A stretch of 64,000 nt of DNA from Paramacrobiotus metropolitanus (lineage: Eukaryota > Tardigrada > Eutardigrada > Parachela > Macrobiotidae): positions 124,001 to 188,000 of the forward strand of contig NW_026570313.1 in assembly GCF_019649055.1 (NCBI RefSeq), given 5' to 3'. Numbering within the stretch: the first letter of the stretch is position 1; the number at the start of each line of letters is the position of its first letter. The notes under the pieces are model-generated. The model was given only the letters and a program-made list of their open reading frames with translations. It was not told where the DNA came from and made no database searches. Below are positions 35,832-44,936 of the stretch, in pieces. Both the position numbers and the translations under genes were made by a program.

Positions 35832-36939
35832 TTCTTCGCGAAAAACATTTTTCACACACTGTGCAAAACTCGAAGTGAGAAATGTACGACAAGCGAGCAA
35901 GCAACATTAAGTAAAGCGACCATGCTTTTACGATTGTTTGTATCGCTAAAGGTTCAACGTGCCCCCGAGGGAGACCGCCGACAACAAACACCGCATGCGC
36001 ACATCGTTACTTATTGTCACCGGTCGCCTCGTGGCGGTAACTGTGGTGACTGCGCATTACCGGCCATTTATTACGGCTGTGCATTCATTCATTGACGATA
36101 ACAGCACGCGCTTTGTCCCGGAAGTTTGTAGCCGCGATGTGCTCCGGCGTAAAACTGAATTGCGGATATGATTGTGACTGACAAAAATGCCTGTCTACCG
36201 GAAGTACGCAAAAAGTACGCATGCGCCACAAACAGTATTAATAAATAGAATAATTTCTTGGAACACCGCATTGAGACAGAGTTTCTAGTTGTACGCTGAT
36301 ACATGACGCTGCAAATTGTAATAACGACGCCGCGACGTCCCGGTGACCGGCAGAACTGGAGCACAGTACATTGAATCGTCGATGTCGTTCACGTTAGAAA
36401 CGTTGACGCTACGTACAGAATCATCCAACGAACGAAAACGAAACGAAGACCTCAGCGGCGTGACCAGCCCCTCAGGCACGCGGCTACTTTAACCATGACG
36501 CCTGACCGGAAGTCAGTAGTTCCAGCACTTTTATCGTTATAATAAAAGTCACTTTACATGTGCTGTATTATTTTTTATTACAAATTTCTATTTTTTTTTG
36601 TTACTGTACTACGGTACATGTCCAGTGTAAGACCGTTTTTACTCTTTTTTTTGTACCGAACTTTTGTGTATTTTATTGGGAGACGAACTGCCTAAGCCGT
36701 TGTTAATTACGACGTAGAGCAGTTGTAGAAGAATCGTAGAATTATTTTTTGTGAGCCAAATACTGGGAGGAAATTTGTATGGTGGATTTGTTTTGCGTAG
36801 CAAACGTTTTTCCGATGCTAGAAGAATTAATGTAAATAATCTTTAATCACAGATTCACAACATATCAGGGCGCTACATTATATGAGCGCTTAGTTGACTA
36901 AACAGGGAACTGTGCACAGTTGTATTTTCAGTGGCTAGG
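35832..36939. other. Intergenic region between astacin 2 and astacin 3
   Basis: Upstream region of astacin 2 and 3' flank of astacin 3. Short open frames on both strands show no similarity to neighbouring families. No clear element or coding signal. Confidence 0.4.
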
Positions 36940-39900
36940 TCACTCGACAGCGTTGGCATCTAGGCGTTTATAGCAGACAAAGTACTGTCCGGCCTCGGCG
37001 GTGCACTCGGCGTTGTCGTCGGCGGTGTTGGTGTTGCGCGCGATGGTCTTGCAGTTGGCGATCCAGACGGCGTCCTCCGGCTGCAAGACGCCGCTGCTCT
37101 CCATCACGCTGTATATGTACCGCAGACTGTTGGGCTGCTCCGTGGCCAACGCGGCGCTGTGCAGCCGGCAGTAATTGCGCGCTTCCGCGAACCGGGCGAC
37201 CCTGGCAATTAAACGTTAAGAAAGCATAAGAAAACATAAGAAAACAAAAAAAAAATGTTGAAGTGATTTGTGTTGAATGAATCCTTTGACATAAGTTGCT
37301 ATTCACAGAGTAACCAATAATAATTAAAGCTTCAACTAAATTATAACTTTTGAAATAGGTACCTTTGAAATCGTAATACGTAGTAATAAAAAATTATTAG
37401 CGTGATATTGCATAAATTATGCTAGAACAAATCTTTAAAATTATTTATTAGATTTCCTGTAAGTTAAAATTGTTGTTTTTGGTGGTTTCGTCAGCACGCA
37501 CTTTTTGTCGGCTTGAAAAGAGAAGAAGTAGCACTTCTTGTCGCCCGGCTGCACCCAGCCCTTCTCCGTGGGACAGCGACCTAAAGGTCATCGTGAAATA
37601 TATATGCGCCTTAACCGATCATTAAGTAAAGGAGAAATAGTGTACTGTCGAATTTCGGATAGGCCAGTTTGATTTTGATGACGTCGACGGCGCTGAGGGA
37701 CACGCGTTGTCCCACCGCCTGGGTGGCGTTGGTGTCGTTGCTCCGCGGGCGGATGGTGAAGACGCCGGGATCCAGGGCGAAGTCGTACTGTCCAAAGTGC
37801 ATCAGCGAGCGGTAGTCGTACTCTTCGCCAAACGCTGTTATCTCCGCGGCGGTATACTTTTGGAACTGTCCATGGTTTTCTGCGATACACAAACCTCCTC
37901 AGTGTGACCTCTTAGAGGGACTGATTAAGCAATGGCTCAGTCATTAATAATTTAATCAATAATGAATACCAACAGCGATGTTTTCCCAGTTGATCTCCAC
38001 GTAGCGGTCGCTGTAATATGACGAACATATGTAAATGCCGGCATTTTCGTTATGTGATTGAATGGAGGCAGTCCCATGCCACATACCGGTCCGTTCGCGA
38101 TTGCTCGTGGTAAAAGCCTGGAAGTAAAGAAGTCATATACTGCATTGATACACGCTCGTTATAATGATACCGGTACCATACTTCGACGGTTGGTAATGGT
38201 AGGTATTATACTTCGACTTCCTTCTTATTCCGGACATTTTCACAATATGAATTTACGTACCGAACACCAGAGACATGGCATTCTCCGCGTTAATTGTCCC
38301 TCAGAACAAAAACCTTTTAAAAATTGATTACGCGATAACTATACTCGAGATTGATAAAAAATTATCAAGTTTTCTAAGGTGCAGCAGTTAACGCGGAGAA
38401 CAACGTGTCCGGCACGCGGATTTATACTGTGAATTGTGCGAAATGCAAAAGGCGAAATGCGAAACGTCTTTACATGAGAGAGAATTAAACGTTAAGGTAC
38501 CCTTACCGACTGCATGCATGAGTTGGTGGTGTATTACACCGCTGCTTTTGCACGCTGCCAAAAAAAGAGCCTTCATATTATTATAGTCCGATAAATAATT
38601 ATTAATTAATTAATAATCGAAGCGTACGCACCCGGCATCTGCAGACTGAGCAGCTGCTGGCCGCCGTGTTGACCGGTGAAGGACTGGCAGCTGTACAATA
38701 TAATTACCAATTTAGCATAATCTAGACAGTATGCATATTATTCATGTTACTCTTCTAATTATGTATCTCAGTTATTACAAATCTATGCAGGCGATATTCT
38801 GTATATTGGCTGATGCCGAATAACAAGATTTTATAGGCCGTATAATGACCAGCCGGCATTCTGCGATGAATTAGCTTCATAACGGAAACGGTTGTTGCCG
38901 TATTTACATAAACAACCACCACCGTCAAACGTGCGTCTTCGCTGAACTACCGCGGTACGGAATGCAATTCTCCCGTGGGCGGTGTCAGGCAACGATGAAT
39001 TATGGTCTCGTACTGGGTATTAATCAGCTGTGTTGCGATACACACACAACGTCTACGCACGTGCGCCATATGTTCCCAATTCCGGCTGAAACTCTTACTC
39101 GCGAAGTACACGTAGTCACCTACCCGATGCCGGGTCCGATGTACAGGTAGTCGGCCTCTACCGTCCGCACCTTGAACTGCACACCGGTCTTCCCGGTAAA
39201 GGTCTGCAGGGAGGCGCGCACCTGTTGCGCATCCAGAGGCCCTGCAGAATAACTTGCCTACAGTAACGGAAGTCCAGGGTGTAGCACCGAATGAGGCTTA
39301 CGAAAATATGGCGACATGACGTAGACGACCGTCGCTTTGGGCCATTTCTTCTTGTCGTCGGTGATGAAGGTCTTGCTTTGCTGCTTCTATTAACGCACCC
39401 CAATGTAAATAATTTACTGGAAATTATGCGGGGTTCCTGGACGTACCAGTTGGTCGGTGGAGGGCGGAATGTTGGGATCATATCCCAGAATATCCCCTTC
39501 GAAGCTCCCGGCGGCCGACATAACGCGATCGGCCGGTACTACAGGCACACAACATTCGCTAATAAAATATCCGAGGGATGCACCCGGGTTCCCTGTACGT
39601 ACGGGGTTCGTTGCCCAGACTGCGGAAGGCCGGGTCGATGATGTGCTCCGTGTCGGAGGGACGTTGCCGTGGCGGGGCCGGAGATAGTGGCGGTGGCTGT
39701 TCCGCGTCCGCCATCATCCCTGCGTCCGCCTCCTCCGTGCTGCTGGACGCGACGCCCGGCGTCGGTGTCGTTACGGGGATCGGTCTGCCCTTCCGGCGGC
39801 CCTGACAGCTGGGGAAGCTGTTCTCCGGGATGTACTTGCACCATTCCAGGTTGGCGCCGTTGATGAAGCGCGCATCTACCCGAACACATCCCAAATACTT

Positions 39901-40390
39901 TTAATAAGTATCACGGAACAAGTACAAACCGGGTACTCTGAAAAAAATTATAACAGAAACACTTCCTCAATGCTATCCTGATCGGGAATCGTACCCATTA
40001 ATCAAGCACATCGCTGTTTTTATTTCTCGCACAGGTAACAGCCATCATATTGATCATAACGAAAAAGTGCAAGCGCGGGCACGCTACTTTATAGTCAAAT
40101 TTTAAACATTGAAAAAACAACCAAAATCTCTATGCCCCTCTGGATTAAACGGTATTTAACACAGCTGTAGCGTTTCCTTTAATGACAGCCAAGTAAAAAA
40201 CGTTGCTTAAGAAAAGCAATACAACGCGCTTCTCCAGTCAATTCATGAATTTTCTGGCCCATTAAATTACGCACGGCGGATAATCATTTCACCGTGGTTA
40301 ATCCTTACCGACTTCCTTATTGGCCGCTGACCATTGCGCCTTGCAGGCGCACAGGACGAACACGATGACGGTCGCAGTCAGTGTCACCAT
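36940..40390 (-). CDS. Astacin-like pseudoprotease with C-type lectin-like domain, copy 3 (catalytic Glu replaced)
   Basis: Twelve exons: 40390-40309, 39875-39603, 39538-39447, 39386-39302, 39241-39124, 38690-38632, 38554-38507, 38117-38087, 38010-37970, 37879-37646, 37580-37502, 37201-36940; 467 residues, uninterrupted and in the same phases as the other copies. Signal peptide MVTLTATVIVFVLCA; two-Cys segment WCKYIPENSFPSC; linker; prodomain SFEGDILGYD. The zinc motif reads HQLMHAVGFYHEQSR: three His are kept but the general-base Glu is Gln247 (CAA at 38525-38523). The Met-turn is SLMHF, with Phe305 for the usual Tyr. Both changes remove catalysis in the astacin mechanism, so a binding or regulatory role is likely. 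The six-Cys lectin-like domain is complete (RCPTEKGW to FVCYK). The exon 9 donor (gtattc) is weak. Confidence 0.88.
38211..38458. mobile_element. MITE-like inverted-repeat element, copy 2
   Basis: It lies in the intron between exons 7 and 8 of astacin 3. The left arm (cggacattttcacaatatga, gtaccgaacaccagagacat, ttctccgcgtt) is repeated inverted on the right (aacgcggagaa, gtgtccggcacgcggat, gaattgtgcg). No coding capacity. The same arms occur at 11262-11526 and 48517-49352. Ends are placed by comparing the copies; no target duplication was established. Confidence 0.65.
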
Positions 40391-40859
40391 TTTTCCGACC
40401 AAATTATCCGATGCTTAATGGATCACGTAAAAAATTGCTATGACTCGTCGAACAAGCTCGGTGTGAATACGGATATTATCGCAGGTGTAATTGTGTTCGA
40501 TGTTTTATGGGGCGTCATTACCAGCAGCTTGATTATTTATTTATCCGCAAGCCATCTATCAATCTGAAAGATATCCCGACAACATGTTGTTTAACAGGTA
40601 TTAATTTTAATTGCACGACGCGTTTACGACTTTTCGCCATGTGATACGTACGTGTCTCAAACTCGATCGTACGAGCTGTGTAGTACTGTGTACAGGCTCA
40701 ATCGGATAATTATTTAACCGGCTTTCTGCTTCCTTTTCACTTTTTTGCTCTTTTTTGTGTGCCTTCAGAGAAACATTCTGTCCATTCAAAATTTCGCCGA
40801 AGCGGAAGTAGAGAAACGTATGTATCTGTACAAATTGTCATAATTATAGTACTAATTTT

Positions 40860-40937
40860 AGGGATGCACTGGAATTATTGGGATCCATCACCTTGTAGCA
40901 GATAAAGAAGCGCGTTGCATATCACGGATATAGACAC
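40860..40937 (-). pseudogene. Relic of an astacin lectin-like last exon
   Basis: On the minus strand this reads RFFICYKVMDPNNSS, closely matching the end of astacin 4 (RFFVCYKKMDPNDAS); an upstream GAGTGT also matches its SEC codons after a 1-bp shift. The rest of the lectin-like and protease domains is missing. It marks a fifth, lost astacin-lectin copy next to astacin 3. Confidence 0.7.
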
Positions 40938-41063
40938 TCGTGGTGGATATAATATTAATTCTGTCATGGACATGGACAAGTACGTATAGTCGTATACATA
41001 TGTACGGATCAGGGGCTACAAAAGACCCCCGTCGACCATGTTATCTCTGTTTAAGCTAGATTG

Positions 41064-41156
41064 GACCACGTATTAATAATACGTGGTCGCTGACTGTCGC
41101 ACGGAAAACGTCGCTGACTGTTATAATACGGTATTATAACAGTCAGCGACGTTTTC
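41064..41156. repeat. Two adjacent perfect palindromes (25 bp and 53 bp)
   Basis: 41064-41088 is a perfect palindrome around A41076. 41104-41156 is a perfect palindrome with 26-bp arms around G41130. The spacer and second arm share the direct repeat gtcgctgactgt. Strong cruciform or hairpin potential. No gene lies inside it. Confidence 0.9.
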
Positions 41157-41621
41157 TGATCTGGAAACTGATTATTGTTTGTATGGATACAGTTTCTACA
41201 GCTTATGATATCTCCCGCTTGACCTCTACGTCTGGTAGAGATCCTGCAGTTGTAGATGGCAAACAAAACACCGAAGCTACACGCTGTACACGTATGTAAC
41301 GGGAGATGGAACATCGAATAATAATAATGGCCCTCTTATTAATGATTGTTTTGAAAAACAGTACGTGTCACAACAGATGGCTAATCACACTCAGATAAAT
41401 GGGAAAATAAGAACATGAACTACATACACGGTACACCAGAATATATGATCATAAAAATACATGCGTAACCTGTAATACATGCGTAAGCTGTTCAAGAGTC
41501 GAACCCAAAATTAAAAACGACAAGAGTGGCTGATGCAGCGATGGCCAAATTAAAGCAATAAAAGCGATGCAGCGACTTAACTATAGGTACAAGCCCGTTT
41601 CAAAACCTTCATCAGCCCGTT

Positions 41622-43826
41622 TCAGCGCCGGAACCATGACTGTCGACCCATACACCACTGCATTTGGACGAGAAAATGCCGGGTAATACGCGACAGCTTG
41701 GCCAGACTGGCCAGCTGTAAGTGCTCCACGCCGTCCACGCACCACTTCTTGCCGCGGTAATGCGCGGAAGGACGCGGATCGGCCGACTGCAGCGCGCACA
41801 GCATCTGCAAAACGTAATCACCGTGCAGTGCTGTTCAAGCCAGAAAACGACACTCACGACCTTTACATTTACAGCCTCGACCGCCACGAGGGCGACGGCG
41901 AAAAAAACTATTAGGAAATAAAAAACTTTAAAATTGCCTAAAAAAAGGAAAAACTAAGAAACCTAAAAAGTACTATTAAACCTAAGAAATAACCTAAAGA
42001 AAGAAAACCTAAACTTAGACTTAAGAACCGTAAGAAAGAGGTTTAGCAAAAACGCCAGCCGGAATTCTTGGCTGGTCGACGAATTTCCGTGAGCCAGCCC
42101 GGAGAACCTCAACCACATCCACCAAAACCAGGACAAAGTGTAAATCGTACCGTGCAGACGACGGTCCGTTTCTCATCTCCAATAAGGTTGAGCCAGATTA
42201 AGAGAGCGCGCAGCTCCTGCTCCTGCTCCGGCGGTGGCGGCAGCGCCGGCAGCGCCGAGTCCATCGCCTCCCACAGCGCTCTACGGAGTCGCCCACCCAT
42301 CGGCAGGCGCGTGGTCGGCAGGTCCATCTCCACACTGACGCTTTTCTCCGTCCAGCCGTTGAGCCCTTTGCGAAGAAAACAGCAGCCGTGCAGGTGGACA
42401 GCGCAGCGGGCAAGCGGCCGCACGCGGCAATCCAATCCTCCAGCTGGTACCCACTGCGGCGGCCAATGTCCCGGAGGGGCGCCGGGTCCGCCTGGTGCAG
42501 GACGCATTCAGCATGGGCATCCCTCGTGGCGGCGCCGCCGTTAATCTGCAGGTCCCACTGGCAATGGTGCAGATGCAGGCTGCGCAGACGGATCCCCGGG
42601 CGGCGGTGCTGCGCCACGTAGTGGACCATCTGGCACAGCATCATCGTCTCCTGGATGGCCAGCGGGGAGTGGCGCTCGTAGGCCTGCACCACCAGGTCCT
42701 GCGTGTCCGCCTGCAGGCGGTGGTACAGCGTGGCCAAGGCCCGAAAGTGGTCGAAGCACCGCTGGGAGTCTGCGTAGTCCCCGACCCACAGACGGCCGCT
42801 CAGCTCCGGCTCATCCAGCGCCCGCTGCCACTCTCCGCAGACCGCGCGCAGCCCCATCTGCGTCACCGTGTCCAAGTGGGCAAACACTTGCCGCCACACC
42901 TTCATCGGCAGTGCCACTTCGTCGCAGGTGGCCGGGATCTCGTCCGACAGTGCCGACAGGCGTATCAGCTCCGCTTGGAAACTGGCCAGCGACACCTGCA
43001 AAACCGGCCGGTATATTATTATAATTATTGCAATTCAACAGCCAAACTCCATTAACGGAGATTTCAACAGGCTACTGAAAACTTCTGTTTGATCATTTTA
43101 AAGTTGTGTACTTTCTTGGTTTGATTTTGTGAGATAAAAGTTACCCACCGGGAAATTGCTTACCAGATAACGCAATCCGCGGGGATCATATCGTCCCGAC
43201 TCTTCCAAATCCGGCTGGTAAATGTACTCCAGACGGCGCTCCACGAGCTCGACCACGTTCGCGTCACAGGGAAAGTGAAAGTCCCGCAGGGTATCATTAT
43301 TCAAGCGCTTGATGAGCTCCGCGGCTTCTTCCGCGGACAGGGAGGGGAATGCATCGTCCAAGGCCAGACTGCGCTTGCCGAAGGTGTCGGAACGGACGTG
43401 ACGCTGCGCTGCCAGGGCGGCTGTCTGCGGCCAACGGATGCGGGAAAGGGGAAGGAAATCCGTGCAGGGCCCTCCGCCGTCTGGACACACCCAGTGGACG
43501 ATGGCCCCGTCGTACCGTCCCAGTGCCTGACCGCCGCCCAAGTTAACCGCTTCCCCCGCCAGCCACACCAACGCACCCACCGACATCGCCGGCACCAGCA
43601 CTTCCACGGGAAGGCGCGCGAATTCGGTAGGGCATGGGCTCTCCAGTAAGGAGCTGGCCGGGTTGAGCAGGAGGCGTTCGAAGGGGAAGTACTCGCGTCG
43701 CTGATGGGGATAGAGCAGATCGACGAAGAGGCCGTTGTCCGCCAGGTCCACCACGCGTCCGTACCGCACTATCCCGCCGTCGTCCAGAACGTCCACGCTG
43801 TTAGCGTAGCACATGAGGCTGAGCAT
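41622..43826 (-). CDS. Divergent F-box family gene F, with an apparent 1-nt frameshift in exon 2
   Basis: Three exons as in the other members: 43826-43164, 42995-42151 and 41804-41622. Exon 1 (221 codons, MLSLMCYANSVDVLDDGG) carries the first Tudor/Agenet-like repeat (about 11-53) and the second (about 73-132, VEVLVPAMSVGALVWLAGE ... FLPLSRIRWP). Exon 2 has the F-box at about 248-284 (LPMKVWRQVFAHL ... LRAVCGEWQRAL). Exon 3 has LQSADPRPSAHYRGKKW. Exon 2 is 845 nt, one short of a multiple of three: similarity passes from one frame to another at about 42400-42425 (before HLHGCCFLRKG). This could be a real frameshift, making it a recent pseudogene, or a sequence error in GC-rich DNA. If read through, about 563 residues. 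It lies inside the astacin array. Confidence 0.75.
41935..42050. repeat. CCTAAGAAA-type simple repeat in gene F intron 2
   Basis: Irregular copies of aacctaagaaa fill this part of the intron between 41805 and 42150. The same motif makes up the inner arms of the gene A palindrome and recurs at 45251-45278 (tttcttaggtttcttag) in astacin 4 intron 11. Confidence 0.65.
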
Positions 43827-44936
43827 GGCGGAGGAGGTTTTCGTTAAGAAATGGAATAGGACAATTCGGGTTTCGGCGCAGTTATTCACCCGACTGAACA
43901 GCGGAGTTTTGGTCACTCAAACGTCCTTTTCTTTACAACTGCAGTGCAAAGATACTATCACAATTAAAAAAAAAACATAAAGCGCAATCAAATTATTAAG
44001 CATTAATTCATATTTTATACGGTAAAGAAAAACACTGTTTAATGTACCGTCAAATCTTGGAGCAGGTAAAGAACGGTCAAAGTCAAATTAAGCAAGCAGT
44101 TGTATTACGACAGCACGACATCAAGAAAAATTCAAAAGGAAGAAAATTCCGCAAGCCACTGTACAGTGATCACACACAATATTCTAACTGAATCAGCCAA
44201 AGATGGCTGCTTGTACACAGTCATGCAAATTTTTCATTTGATCCAGTGGCATTCGCAGCGAACGAAAATGCACCGGCGGCTAATACCGCCGTATTCAAAC
44301 CGCCTTTTCCGAGAAAAAGGCGGGTTAAAGATTATCCTTTTATTGAAGAAGCTTTCAGTTTCGAACGCGATTCGGAAAGAGATGTACGGTAGTACGTACA
44401 GGCGTCATGTACAAGCACGTCTCGTAATTTTCAAATATCTGTACCTCTCGTTCAAGGTACAGCTGTAAATACGTGTTTTAATAGCGCGAAGTTTGCGCTA
44501 TGAACGATTGCCACTACATTACGGATATCCAAATTTTTACAAAAGTGGTAGAACCGTAATTTGGTGTAAGAACGATTTTCATATTAAATGTGCATTCATG
44601 AGCAATATATAAGGTACATCGGTGCATCTTGCAGCTTTTGATACACCTGATTGCGATTAAACGTTTTGGAATTTTCTGACACCTAAGAAGTCCGTAACTC
44701 TCCATTCGGATGTTGCGCGCTCAAACAGTTTTCACGCCGATATAACCACACTTTTAAACTTAACAAGGGAACAATGTTTGCTCGCAGCATCTTGCTCTTA
44801 ATAATCGCTATTGCTTTATCAGCCTTAATGTCTGTGCAACTACAGAATGCTTCCCCAAACCGTCAACTTCCACCAAAGCTTTGCGGTTATACTTAAAAAA
44901 CCGTTAACACTCCTGTACATTCAACGGTATGTTCGC
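43827..44936. other. Intergenic region between gene F and astacin 4
   Basis: It contains a short hairpin at about 44298-44326 (accgccttttc / gaaaaaggcgggt) and the segment at 44707-44742 that resembles 30738-30772. No coding signal was recognised. Confidence 0.4.

Larger units (their letters stand above)
40391..41621. other. Intergenic region between astacin 3 and F-box gene F
   Basis: It contains the astacin 3 promoter, the relic lectin exon (40860-40937), two perfect palindromes (41064-41156) and the 3' flank of gene F. The rest is AT-rich with no coding signal. Confidence 0.5.
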
